This document shows positions 25,191-33,341 of a DNA stretch of 64,000 nt, piece after piece (position 1 is the first letter of the stretch; each line of letters starts with the position of its first letter). The translations under genes and the position numbers were made by a program. The notes under the pieces were generated by a model. That model worked only from the letters and a program-made list of their open reading frames with translations, made no database searches and had not been told where the DNA came from. Location of the stretch: positions 123,458 to 187,457 of the forward strand of contig JAOZHP010000151.1 of NCBI GenBank assembly GCA_026014815.1. The letters are read 5' to 3'. The stretch comes from Candidatus Bathyarchaeota archaeon (GTDB lineage Archaea; Thermoproteota; Bathyarchaeia; TCS64).

Positions 25191-26075
25191 ATTAAATGCC
25201 CTAACTGCGGAAGCTCGGCGCTAATAATTGACTACGACACCGGTGAGGAGGTCTGCGGAATATGCGGACTTGTAGTACAGAGCGAAATGCTAAACACCGG
25301 CCCAGAGTGGAGAGCGTTCACGACAACGGAAAACAACAGCCGGGCACGTACGGGACTCGCGTTAAGCTACACACTATACGACAAAGGACTATCAACGATA
25401 TTCAGGCCAGACAGAGACGCCAACGGAAACCTACTAGACCACGACACGCGCATCAAGATGGCGCGACTACGAAGATTCGACAACAGATCAAAGATAGACG
25501 AGACTTGGCAAAGAAACCTCAGCATCGCCATGGCAGAGCTGGACCGCATGGCGACGGCACTACACCTCCCCAAAAACGTGAAAGAACGAAGCGCACTAAT
25601 CTACAGAAAAGCACTGAAAAAAGATCTACTACGTGGCAGAAGCATCGACGGATTCGTCGGTGCCAGTGTATACGCAGCCTGCAGGCAGCTGAAACTACCC
25701 CGCCCACTGAAAGAGTTAACAAAAGTATCTACTAGAAATCACAGTGAAGTCGCAAGAACCTATAGACTTTTGCTGAAGGAACTACAACTAAAGATGCCCG
25801 TCGACGACCCCTTCAAGTTCATCCCAGGAATCGCATCTAAACTAAAGCTCAACCAGAGTACAGAACGTTCAGCCATCGATATATTACGGAAAGCCGCTAA
25901 ACGAAGAGGCCTTACAGGAAAAGACCCGCGGGGACTAGCTGCAGCGGCGCTATACGAGGCAAGCATCATGAACGACGACAAGCGTATCCAGAAGGAGATC
26001 GCTATGGCCGCCGGTACCACTGAGGTAACACTCAGGAACCGTCTCAAGGGTATTGAGACTCTTCTTCACGACTAG
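25191..26075 (+). CDS. tfb: Transcription initiation factor B (TFB), apparently starting at ATT
   Basis: Archaeal TFIIB homologue that bridges TBP-bound DNA and RNA polymerase. The N-terminal zinc ribbon is CPNC-X15-CGIC, followed by the B-reader region GPEWRAFTTTEN, DKGLST, and two cyclin-like repeats (from about residue 95 and about 190; FVGASVYAACRQLKLPRP and GLAAAALYEASIMN). With the ribbon it has 294 residues, a normal length. The first ATG in frame (25287) would delete the ribbon. The frame is open upstream to 25104, but only ATT, ATC-like or CTG codons occur, and ATT 25191 has GGAGGT 8 bases before it. A short frame from TTG 25156 to TGA 25188 overlaps this site. Convergent with the PD-(D/E)XK gene, overlapping by 4 bases. 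Confidence 0.88.
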   Translation: MKCPNCGSSALIIDYDTGEEVCGICGLVVQSEMLNTGPEWRAFTTTENNSRARTGLALSYTLYDKGLSTIFRPDRDANGNLLDHDTRIKMARLRRFDNRSKIDETWQRNLSIAMAELDRMATALHLPKNVKERSALIYRKALKKDLLRGRSIDGFVGASVYAACRQLKLPRPLKELTKVSTRNHSEVARTYRLLLKELQLKMPVDDPFKFIPGIASKLKLNQSTERSAIDILRKAAKRRGLTGKDPRGLAAAALYEASIMNDDKRIQKEIAMAAGTTEVTLRNRLKGIETLLHD

Positions 26076-26647
26076 ACTGGTGCTTGATAAACCAGCTCAG
26101 GGTCCTCAATATTACAGGTTACTTCTAGTAACGTGTCTTTATGGGAGTCTGGGCTATGTCTTTGAGCAATTTCAGCTATCGTATGATCGATCTGGAACTG
26201 AGGTAGGTTACGATACGTTGCGCGTCTCACGACTCGTAGCCCGGTGAGCTTGAATGGCCGACGTTCCGGGGCCTCTTCATCGCTTGGTGTACATGTGAAC
26301 TTGTATCTGTTGTACTCTATGAGGCCAACGCCCTTCGGGAGAACGCTAGGTGAAACGAGACGGGTGGGAATCAAGACGTAGTTGTAGTTGCAGCTAGTGC
26401 AGATGAACCCGTTACGGAAGTCGCTTCGGCTCACCTTCACCTCTATACCTCTGAGCACGTTGAGTCCTCGCTCGTAGCTCTCTGGGCTCCCGAGGTTGAA
26501 CTCGTCGTACTCCTCCTGTTTGAGCTGTTTCTTGTTATGTGGGAAGTATTTGAGGCCCACCCCGACCACGTCGATGACCTTCTTGTTATCCATCTCGTCC
26601 AGCATCAATAGCCCAAGCTGGTTCATCTTAACCTCAGTGTCCACCAT
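26072..26647 (-). CDS. Putative PD-(D/E)XK nuclease-superfamily protein (MmcB-like) downstream of PolB
   Basis: A protein of 191 residues from the ATG at 26647 (203 if GTG 26683 is used). The central motif IDVVGVG...GIEVKVSRSDFRNGF supplies D...(E)XK ligands, and the following VLIPTRLVSPSVLPKGVGLIEYN resembles the strand pattern after the active site in MmcB-like nuclease-fold proteins. The C-terminus has a paired Cys (CTSCNYNY within the nuclease core). It sits directly after the polymerase gene on the same strand (5-41 bases), so the two are probably co-transcribed. A role in repair with the polymerase is an inference from position. Confidence 0.6.
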   Translation of the reverse strand: MVDTEVKMNQLGLLMLDEMDNKKVIDVVGVGLKYFPHNKKQLKQEEYDEFNLGSPESYERGLNVLRGIEVKVSRSDFRNGFICTSCNYNYVLIPTRLVSPSVLPKGVGLIEYNRYKFTCTPSDEEAPERRPFKLTGLRVVRRATYRNLPQFQIDHTIAEIAQRHSPDSHKDTLLEVTCNIEDPELVYQAPV

Positions 26648-26688
26648 GTGGCACCCCTGGTTGAAAAGAAACAGTTTCCCCACCTGCT

Positions 26689-28788
26689 TCAGAAATGCAT
26701 GTCTAGACGACTCTCCCGTAGCCTTACCCCTCCTATCATCTTCTCATCCGGCACGAAGGGCCGTAGCAGGTTCCACGCGGCGCGTCTTGTGAGCTGCGTG
26801 TACTTTCGTTTGTCGTAGGCCTTCCTGCTCCAGTCCAGCATGTGGGCGGGCATCACCCGTGTGAACGGGTTCTTGGTTTCTGTGTTCACGAATATAAAAC
26901 ATGACTCATCCTCCACCAAGTCCTCCCCCAGCATGGCGGCCACGATGTGAGGTTGAAGCGACTGGTACTCGTAGACATCCTTCCGGAGCCTCTTCGAGAT
27001 GACCAAGTCCTCGGCCCTGACCCTGCCAAGCGCCACATCCCTGAGGGCCCTATCCGCGACGTTCAACGCCTCGGGTAGGGTCCTCTCATGGACCTCGTTT
27101 ATGCTCTCGGCGTCGAAGAGAGTCTCCATGACCCGTGTCTGCATCTCCTTGATGAATGACGACGTATCGTGGCGCCTCAGCTCGATGCCCCTGTAGAACA
27201 GGTTTCCGTCCATGAGCTTCCCGTAGTAGCGGCGCGTCGCCACCATCTGGGTGTCAGTGGATTTGTTCAGTAGCACCAAGTACCTGAAGTGGCGGTCCAG
27301 CCCCATGGGCAGCCCCACATCCTCGGTGATGACTTTGGCCAGTTCCTCATAGTCCCCCGCGGTGGCGCCTTGGCGTTTCATGAAGAGGCTGTCGGTGTCT
27401 CCGTAGATGACTTGGTACCCGTGCTCTAGGGCGATGTTGAGGGCCCTGACCATGGCGTGCCGCGCCTGACGGTTGATCTCCTGGAAGACGCGGACGTTGG
27501 CGAACCTGTTGGCGTAGCAGCCGCTGTACCCGTATATGACGACGAGCATGAGCTTCAACGCGCTCTGCCTTTGCTGGCACCACCACCACTCAGGGCTACC
27601 CGGCGGGTACTGTTTCCTGAGATGCTTAAAGCGGAGGCGGCGCTCAAGGAACTCCCTTGTGAAGCTCCCCATGAACCCGGGCATATCCTGATCGACCCCC
27701 TCCGCGTGCACGGTCTCGTAGCTCACGTTCCTGTGGACGATGATGTTGGGGAACATGGATTCAAAGTCCAGCGCCGCCACGTTCTCGTGGATGCCCACGG
27801 TGGGGCTGAACAGTATGCCGCCTCTGTCCCGCTTCACCAGCTCCCACGCGGTGTGGCTGCTGCTGTATCCCCCTTTCATCTTGGGCACCATGACGCCGAG
27901 CCGCATCGCCTCGTAGCACTGGCGGCTGTCGATGGTCTTTCCCGCCTCCCAGTCGGCGCTGACCCCCATGGGGGCGAAGGTGAACCTTGATCGCTCGCTG
28001 AGGCCGGCGATCCCCGTGTCAAGGTAGGGGCTCACCCCGATGATGACCCTGCCCCTGTAGGGCTCATCCCCCCTGCCGAGCTGGAGCGGGACATCGTGAT
28101 ACTTGGCTTTACGCATCAGTTTCCTCGCGGTCCTTGTAGGGCTGTCTGTGATGAGTACATCCGGGTCCTGCTCTTGGATGACTTGGTTGAACTCCTCCAG
28201 CACCTGACTCTCGGCTCCTTGGATGTGGGTTATGGGGTTCTGGTCCCCGTCCATGATCTTGATCTCCTCCACCTTCCAGCCGTCTGACGTGATGAATATG
28301 AGGGGCTTGAAGGGGGGAGGGGCCGCAGCGTCGTCGTCCAGCACTGTGACTTTCTTGATGAGCCCTCTGCTGTGCTCGACCTCGCACAGGCTTGAAGGGG
28401 GGAGGGACCTGTAGCTGAGGTGCCACTGGATGGGAACGAGACCGGTGTTGTACACTTCCTTTACCTCTGGGAGCCTCTCAGCGTACCTGAGCACTTCCTT
28501 GGTGTCCTCCAACAGGTCTAGGGTCACCTCCACCACCCGCTTCTTTTCACGTCTGCTGAGGGTAGGGTACCGCTCAACGATCTCGGCCTTGAAGACGTAG
28601 GGATGCTCCTCGAAGAGATACACCAGATCCTCTGGCTTGTTCTCCTTGGCCTGCTCCGCGATGAACCTGGGGCGGTGTCGCTCCCTGAGCATCACTGCGT
28701 CTCCGTCCATTGTTTTGAACCAGTAAACAGCGTGCTTCTCCCTGATGTAGGGATCCAGCAGCCAGCCGCGGAACTTCAACGAAATCAT
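26689..28788 (-). CDS. Divergent family B DNA polymerase with degenerate exonuclease domain (PolB2-like)
   Basis: The polymerase core is recognisable and probably active: motif A ALDFESMFPNIIV (consensus DxxSLYPSII), motif B QRQSALKLMLVVIYGYSG (the usual Asn before the YG is Val), motif C YGDTDSLF, and the ATRRYYGKL segment of the KxY type. The N-terminal third should hold the 3'-5' exonuclease, but the DIE motif is replaced by PLIFITSDGWK, and I find no NxxxFD or YxxxD motif. At 699 residues it is shorter than replicative PolB (about 770-800). The C-terminus ESRLDMHF resembles a weak PCNA-binding box. Loss of proofreading plus an intact palm points to a specialised, perhaps translesion, enzyme like archaeal PolB2/Dpo2. 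It is followed by the PD-(D/E)XK gene. Confidence 0.85.
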   Translation of the reverse strand: MISLKFRGWLLDPYIREKHAVYWFKTMDGDAVMLRERHRPRFIAEQAKENKPEDLVYLFEEHPYVFKAEIVERYPTLSRREKKRVVEVTLDLLEDTKEVLRYAERLPEVKEVYNTGLVPIQWHLSYRSLPPSSLCEVEHSRGLIKKVTVLDDDAAAPPPFKPLIFITSDGWKVEEIKIMDGDQNPITHIQGAESQVLEEFNQVIQEQDPDVLITDSPTRTARKLMRKAKYHDVPLQLGRGDEPYRGRVIIGVSPYLDTGIAGLSERSRFTFAPMGVSADWEAGKTIDSRQCYEAMRLGVMVPKMKGGYSSSHTAWELVKRDRGGILFSPTVGIHENVAALDFESMFPNIIVHRNVSYETVHAEGVDQDMPGFMGSFTREFLERRLRFKHLRKQYPPGSPEWWWCQQRQSALKLMLVVIYGYSGCYANRFANVRVFQEINRQARHAMVRALNIALEHGYQVIYGDTDSLFMKRQGATAGDYEELAKVITEDVGLPMGLDRHFRYLVLLNKSTDTQMVATRRYYGKLMDGNLFYRGIELRRHDTSSFIKEMQTRVMETLFDAESINEVHERTLPEALNVADRALRDVALGRVRAEDLVISKRLRKDVYEYQSLQPHIVAAMLGEDLVEDESCFIFVNTETKNPFTRVMPAHMLDWSRKAYDKRKYTQLTRRAAWNLLRPFVPDEKMIGGVRLRESRLDMHF

Positions 28789-28825
28789 GCATCCTAAAAA
28801 AAATGTGCTATTAAGGGGGACGCAG

Positions 28826-28848
28826 AAAAAAACGTGGGAGACCCACGT
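28826..28848 (-). terminator. Stem-loop and T-run after the AT-rich nuclease gene
   Basis: On the minus strand, a perfect 7-bp stem (ACGTGGG, loop TCT, CCCACGT) at 28832-28848 is followed at once by seven T residues. It lies 13 bases past the stop of the AT-rich gene and before the polymerase gene, so it insulates the island from PolB. Such intrinsic-style terminators are uncommon in archaea. Confidence 0.65.
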
Positions 28849-28860
28849 GAAACTAGATTT

Positions 28861-30396
28861 TTATTTTAACAACGAAGGTGGTTCAGGATATGATAAATCC
28901 AAAAAAACTATTCTAACATCATGAAGACCATGTTGAATTTTTAATTTTTCAAGTTCGATTGATAATGATGTAGCATCATATTTTTTTGGTTTATTGAAAT
29001 ACTTGCCCTTGTAATATAAAACACAGTAAATTCCTAGGTCACATCCTTTTGATTTCATGTATCTAGGTAGTTGTTTCGTTAAACCCTGCTTGAGTTTTGT
29101 ACTATGAGCATTTTTAAATTCAACACATACTTTTCCCATGTCTTTAGATTTTAAAATTCCAAGAAATAAAAAATCTAAAGACCCTGCTGAGATTTTATAT
29201 TCTGGTATAATTTCATAATTTTTTGCTATTGAAATATCTTGAAGAATCATCCTTATGGTAGGTAAGGTTTCGTGTTCTTTTTTCGGATATGGTGGTTGAT
29301 TTTTCATTTTTGTGTTCCAAAACGCTTGGACGCTACCAAGTCGCTTTATTTTATCTTGAATGGATAACAAAGAATCAACAACGACTTCAAAAAAATGATG
29401 AGAATCTGAATAGGTTTCCACTTGTAATATGTCATTTTTTTGTGCCCACTCAATCAAATGATTGGGGGGAAATATTGTTGGAGTTTTTACACTTTTTGTA
29501 TGCTCTTTGTATAATATTGATTCATCTTTTTCGTTTCTTTTCAGGGTATTTTCATCGACTACTATTATGCTTAATTCATTAGGTCTAATTAAAAAAGAAG
29601 CTGAAAATGAGTTATCAATTTGTTTAAAATTATCTAATGGATAACTTATTTTGTATTCATTTTTTTTAATGTATAATTCATTATTTTCTGAAAATCCTAT
29701 AGATAAATTATATTTTGGAGATGAAACAGTAATAAAATCACCTCGATCACTTTTATAGAATTTTTGAAATGAAGATTTAAATATCATAAATATTGATGGA
29801 TTTAATAAATCCCTTTTACTAATTAAACCTCTGATTGAATTTGAGATTTCTATAAATGATTCTTCTTCCCCCTCATTTAACCAATCACTATACTTGTTTA
29901 AATCAATAAAAAAATATAAAGCAATGTGATATATAGTTTGATTATTATATAATTTTTTAACAATAAGATTTTGCATCCAAGAATGATTTTCTGGATTTAT
30001 AACTTTTGGATTCAAGATTTCATTTTCGTTGTTTACTTTTATTTCTTTATCTTGTATAAGAATTTCTGTATTTTTTCCAATTTTGAACTGTAAACCAAAA
30101 TTCAAAATGAATTGTAGTAATATTAATCTTAAATCCTTTTCATTATATTTGTTTATAAAATTAGAAAGAATTCTATATGCTGAATGAATTAATATGCAAT
30201 CTTTATGTAATGTGGTTAGAATTAATACGTATTGTTTTTCATTTAAACTACTTAGATAGTATCTTATTGTTATGTCAGATAATTTCAAATCATAGGTTCG
30301 TATATTATTATTAATCTTCTCTCTTAGTATATTTTTCTTTAAATCAAATCTTTCTTCACATATCTTAAAGGCGTGGTCATTAAATTTAACATTCAT
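28861..30396 (-). CDS. AT-rich orphan protein with a C-terminal PD-(D/E)XK nuclease domain
   Basis: About 511 residues, rich in Asn, Lys and Ile, from a gene whose base composition is far more AT-rich than everything around it. The first 350 residues match nothing I recognise. The last 150 show a nuclease core: EYKISAGSLDFLFLG (D), VCVEFKNAHSTKLKQGL (ExK) and QLPRYMKSKGCDLGIYCVL, the helix that follows the active site in Cas4/restriction-type enzymes. The frame opens at GTG 30411, but a TATA-like run at 30413-30426 touches it, so I take the ATG at 30396 as a leaderless start. A terminator follows. A recently acquired nuclease, perhaps for defence, is the best reading. Confidence 0.65.
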   Translation of the reverse strand: MNVKFNDHAFKICEERFDLKKNILREKINNNIRTYDLKLSDITIRYYLSSLNEKQYVLILTTLHKDCILIHSAYRILSNFINKYNEKDLRLILLQFILNFGLQFKIGKNTEILIQDKEIKVNNENEILNPKVINPENHSWMQNLIVKKLYNNQTIYHIALYFFIDLNKYSDWLNEGEEESFIEISNSIRGLISKRDLLNPSIFMIFKSSFQKFYKSDRGDFITVSSPKYNLSIGFSENNELYIKKNEYKISYPLDNFKQIDNSFSASFLIRPNELSIIVVDENTLKRNEKDESILYKEHTKSVKTPTIFPPNHLIEWAQKNDILQVETYSDSHHFFEVVVDSLLSIQDKIKRLGSVQAFWNTKMKNQPPYPKKEHETLPTIRMILQDISIAKNYEIIPEYKISAGSLDFLFLGILKSKDMGKVCVEFKNAHSTKLKQGLTKQLPRYMKSKGCDLGIYCVLYYKGKYFNKPKKYDATSLSIELEKLKIQHGLHDVRIVFLDLSYPEPPSLLK

Positions 30397-30412
30397 ATAA
30401 AATTTCTTCACA

Positions 30413-30426
30413 TTTTATATTATATT
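30413..30426 (-). promoter_or_regulatory. TATA-like run for the AT-rich nuclease gene
   Basis: AATATAATATAAAA on the minus strand lies about 24 bases before the ATG at 30396, the spacing for a leaderless start. The whole region is AT-rich, so chance matches are likely. Confidence 0.35.
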
Positions 30427-30453
30427 AACTTTAGGGTAAATATTTAAAAAATA

Positions 30454-31260
30454 TTAGAAGGCCAACTCAGAGAGCTTGCCGCGTGTCTGTGTAGTAGTGG
30501 TGTCGTTAACTTTCTCGACGCCAGGCAGCTTCAACGCGTTATCCGCGTACGTCTTCTTGGTGTACTCCACACGCATCACGTACGGGGGGTCCATCCAGAA
30601 AGGCTCAAGGGAGCCGATCTTCGACATCGCACGCTCAGCGGCGTTCCTGATTACTTCCTGAGCTTTACCTGGTGAAAGAGAAACTGCTTTCCTGACTGAG
30701 AGTGCTCCAAGCTTGCTCTTCTCCTCAAGCCCCCACTTGACCACGGCTCCCTCAATCCCCGGCATAAGGGCGGACGCCTCGTCTACAGCAGCCTGGTCGC
30801 CGCTGACGAACACCGTCAGTACCTTGAACTCACTGAAGCCCAGCATATTCAACGCTATCTCGCCGATCTTAAGGTCATTCAACCAGACGTTTCTAAGAAG
30901 AGGCGTGAAGCTGTGAGCAAGAACACCGTTCTCGGCTCCCGCCATGCCGTGGAACCCATGAAGAAACATGGCGTCGAAGCTGTCATCGTAGCCCACAGGC
31001 CCCTCGTCACATGCGTGCATGACGAGTGTGCACTCGGGGTGAATCAGCTCTACATCGATGCCTCCGGGGAACTCTCCGTGGCCAGGCCACGCGTAGATCT
31101 CGGTGGCTCCTCCGGCGATGGCTCCCTCAACGAGAGCGTTGAGCTCCTTGGTCGCCATCCTGATGGCTTGCTGGTAGTAACCACCTTTCTCCATACATTG
31201 CTTGGTGAAATCGACGACACACGCCACGCCTTCAAGGTCGCATACGACGTAGATCTTCAT
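30454..31260 (-). CDS. D-aminopeptidase, M55 (DppA) family
   Basis: Zinc peptidase that removes N-terminal D-amino acids; DppA acts on D-Ala dipeptides. The metal site is formed by VVCDLEGVACV at the start (the family DxEG) and by Asp/His residues in YAWPGHGEFPGG and MFLHGFHGMAG. At 268 residues it has the usual length. The upstream gene ends 2 bases before its start, so it forms an operon with the ArsR-type regulator, which presumably responds to its substrate or product. In an archaeon without peptidoglycan it may scavenge bacterial wall fragments. Confidence 0.88.
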   Translation of the reverse strand: MKIYVVCDLEGVACVVDFTKQCMEKGGYYQQAIRMATKELNALVEGAIAGGATEIYAWPGHGEFPGGIDVELIHPECTLVMHACDEGPVGYDDSFDAMFLHGFHGMAGAENGVLAHSFTPLLRNVWLNDLKIGEIALNMLGFSEFKVLTVFVSGDQAAVDEASALMPGIEGAVVKWGLEEKSKLGALSVRKAVSLSPGKAQEVIRNAAERAMSKIGSLEPFWMDPPYVMRVEYTKKTYADNALKLPGVEKVNDTTTTQTRGKLSELAF

Positions 31261-31262
31261 GG

Positions 31263-32102
31263 TTATTCCTCGATTGGCTGGTACAGGTCGAGGACCAGTC
31301 CTGCTTCATCCATCTCTGTGGACTGATGTTTTTCAAGGCACTGTGCTTTTCCCATCTTGTACCCGTTTTCTTTTACCCATTCCACGAGGCTCATCCAAGC
31401 CCTGCCGATGTCCTTGAGGCTATGCCCGGTGGTAACGGCGTACCTTTCAGCGGGAACATCCTTGAAAACCATCCCCTCCTCTTGGAGCCCTAGATCAACC
31501 TTGATCCAGAACTCGTAACCATACTCCTTTTCGCCTTTCCTCGGAGAAGGGTTGTTGAACCCATAGATCGGGTGTTTTTTAAGGTCCTTCAAAAGACCTT
31601 TCTTCTGAGCCCACGCGTAGAGCTTCTGGAACGAGTCGCTTTCTGGTGACTCGCTTACAGCCCTGAAGCTTGCGACGCGCATGGGCTCAAGTTCAACTAT
31701 CTGAACTTTTAATTCATTCATCTCTTGTTCACTTCTTTTACTATATGCTTGAAGGATGAGTTCTGCTCGTCGTTTCTCTCGTTGCTCTTCCCTCCACATG
31801 GAAGCCGTGTATGAGTCGCCGACAGCTGAAACCATGCTTCTGCCATCCTCTGTAAGCTCATAGACGCCACGTTCCGGGCTCTCTAGGATTGTTGTCTCCA
31901 CGAGGGTACCCAGATGGTGGGATAAAGCGGTCTTCCCGAGACCTGTCAACTCCCTGAGCTCGTTGAACTGTGACGGGCCTTCAAGGAGAGCAGTGGCTAT
32001 CTTGAGTCTCTGTGCGTTTCCAATGGCTGAGAGCAGCGACGCTATCTCAGTGTTGTTTTGATCCAGTGTTTCCTTGAGTTTATTGTCTGTTGCTTTATTC
32101 AT
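31263..32102 (-). CDS. ArsR-type winged-helix regulator with GyrI-like ligand-binding domain
   Basis: Residues 15-95 are a winged HTH (NAQRLKIATALLEGPSQFNELRELTGLGKTALSHHLGTL). A basic helical linker (about 100-130) leads to a GyrI/AraC-effector-type domain (VQIVELEPMRVASFRAVSES, GYEFWIKVDLGLQEEGMVFKD), which binds small hydrophobic or cationic ligands in other proteins. It ends 2 bases from the M55 peptidase gene and likely controls it. Upstream, between this gene and the RecA-like gene, there are 70 bases of AT-rich sequence. Confidence 0.85.
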   Translation of the reverse strand: MNKATDNKLKETLDQNNTEIASLLSAIGNAQRLKIATALLEGPSQFNELRELTGLGKTALSHHLGTLVETTILESPERGVYELTEDGRSMVSAVGDSYTASMWREEQREKRRAELILQAYSKRSEQEMNELKVQIVELEPMRVASFRAVSESPESDSFQKLYAWAQKKGLLKDLKKHPIYGFNNPSPRKGEKEYGYEFWIKVDLGLQEEGMVFKDVPAERYAVTTGHSLKDIGRAWMSLVEWVKENGYKMGKAQCLEKHQSTEMDEAGLVLDLYQPIEE

Positions 32103-32172
32103 GCCTCATCCTTGAGTCTCGGTGAGCTTACCCCCATATAACTGTTCTGAAAATATTGAACAATGGTTCTAA

Positions 32173-33252
32173 TTATACTGAACAATTATTGTTGGGGGCG
32201 TCAAGCCTCTCCTCCAAGGCGTTCAGCTTCTTCTCAAGTCGCTGATTCCTGAACCTCAGCTCCTCGATGACGGCCCGGTTGTCCACCGATGCCACCAGCA
32301 GCATCAGGTCCAGCATCTTCATGGACTCGGCGAAGCTCATGGCGCCTAGCTCGCCGCTCCACGCCTCAACTAGCCTGTCGAACGCCTCCCTGCGCTCCGG
32401 CCGTACCACTGCCTCCTGAAACTCCTTGCGGAGCATCCCGATGCGTTCATTAAAGCTCTGCCTGAAAGGCGGCGTAGTTCTTCCCAACTCGTCATTCACC
32501 ACGAAACTGTACTCAAGCGAAGAAAGGTTCCTCGTCGGGCTCTTCAACACGAAGGCACGGTTGTACCGTCCCTTCTTACCCCGCTCCCTGAGGTACACCA
32601 TGATGTTGGCGGTGTGCTTCAGGAAGCTGCTGGCGTCCGGCTGCGGCAACAGTCTCCGTGTCTTCACCTCCCTGCCAGAAGCCACGAGGGGGATATTGTG
32701 GCTGGCGCAGAGCTGGCGAAGACGGATGATGCTGTGCTGTATCTCCTCACGTACGACGTGCCTGTTACGCTGACGGGCGTCGTCGCGGTGAAGCTTGAAG
32801 ATGCCTCTCACGAGGACCATGCTGATGCTGTGTTCACTCTCCAGCAGCGCCTCCAGCTCGTCCACAAGGAAGCCCTGCTGGTCCGCGCTTGACGCCGTCA
32901 AGATGTGGACCCTCCTGAGGGCCTCCTCGATGTGAAAACCTGAGGCTTCCATAAGCTCCATGAGGTTGTCGGTGCCGATGTCGGTGCGCTCCTTGCGGTA
33001 GTTGCCGCACACCATGTAGACCGCCACCGGGCGATCCACCTGGCTCCGGAGCTCCAGGGCGTTGGTCAGGACGTGGAGGAAAAGGTTCTCGATGAGGGGT
33101 TTCTCACCATAAAAAAGGTAAAACAAGCCACGTCTGATGCCGCCCGTCAAGGTGTCCAGCTCTGGGCTGCCAGTGCTCACTGGCTGTGCCTCGTTATCTG
33201 CCTGAAGCTGGAGACCCGTGACGAACCCTGACAAGGAAACCAAGTGATGCAC
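32173..33252 (-). CDS. RecA/RadA-superfamily protein without a functional P-loop (ImuA-like)
   Basis: The N-terminus has VSTGSPELDTLTGGIRRGLFYLFYGEK, the landmark that opens RadA/RecA ATPase cores. The Walker A that should follow (GxxxxGKT) reads GEKPLIENL and lacks the Gly-Lys-Thr, so ATP binding is probably lost. Later strands are kept (SMVLVRGIFKLH, HNIPLVASGREV, NIMVYLRERG). The last 80 residues form a coiled-coil helix (LRFRNQRLEKKLNALEERL). Such inactive RecA paralogues are known from bacterial (ImuA) and proposed archaeal mutasomes, and this one lies 3.4 kb from the proofreading-defective PolB, on the same strand. GTG 33252 opens the frame, but a TATA box at 33264-33269 suggests TTG 33243. 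Confidence 0.75.
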   Translation of the reverse strand: MHHLVSLSGFVTGLQLQADNEAQPVSTGSPELDTLTGGIRRGLFYLFYGEKPLIENLFLHVLTNALELRSQVDRPVAVYMVCGNYRKERTDIGTDNLMELMEASGFHIEEALRRVHILTASSADQQGFLVDELEALLESEHSISMVLVRGIFKLHRDDARQRNRHVVREEIQHSIIRLRQLCASHNIPLVASGREVKTRRLLPQPDASSFLKHTANIMVYLRERGKKGRYNRAFVLKSPTRNLSSLEYSFVVNDELGRTTPPFRQSFNERIGMLRKEFQEAVVRPERREAFDRLVEAWSGELGAMSFAESMKMLDLMLLVASVDNRAVIEELRFRNQRLEKKLNALEERLDAPNNNCSV

Positions 33253-33263
33253 TCGTTGAGCCG

Positions 33264-33269
33264 TTATAA
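33264..33269 (-). promoter_or_regulatory. TATA-like box for the RecA-like gene
   Basis: CTTATAAC on the minus strand lies about 23 bases upstream of the TTG at 33243 and only 12 bases before the GTG at 33252. This favours a leaderless TTG start. Confidence 0.4.
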
Positions 33270-33341
33270 GGCGGACGCAGGAACCATGAGAAGAGAGGAA
33301 AATGAAACTAGGAAAGATGCTGGTGAGGTGTGTGAAACTGG

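Noticed and set aside
25262..25735. 157-residue frame overlapping TFB
   Set aside because: Highly basic, low-complexity shadow; the TFB domains lie in the neighbouring frame.
27347..28426. Arg/His/Pro-rich open frames overlapping PolB (27347-27589, 28109-28426)
   Set aside because: They are shadows in the GC-rich polymerase gene; the polymerase motifs are in the other frame.
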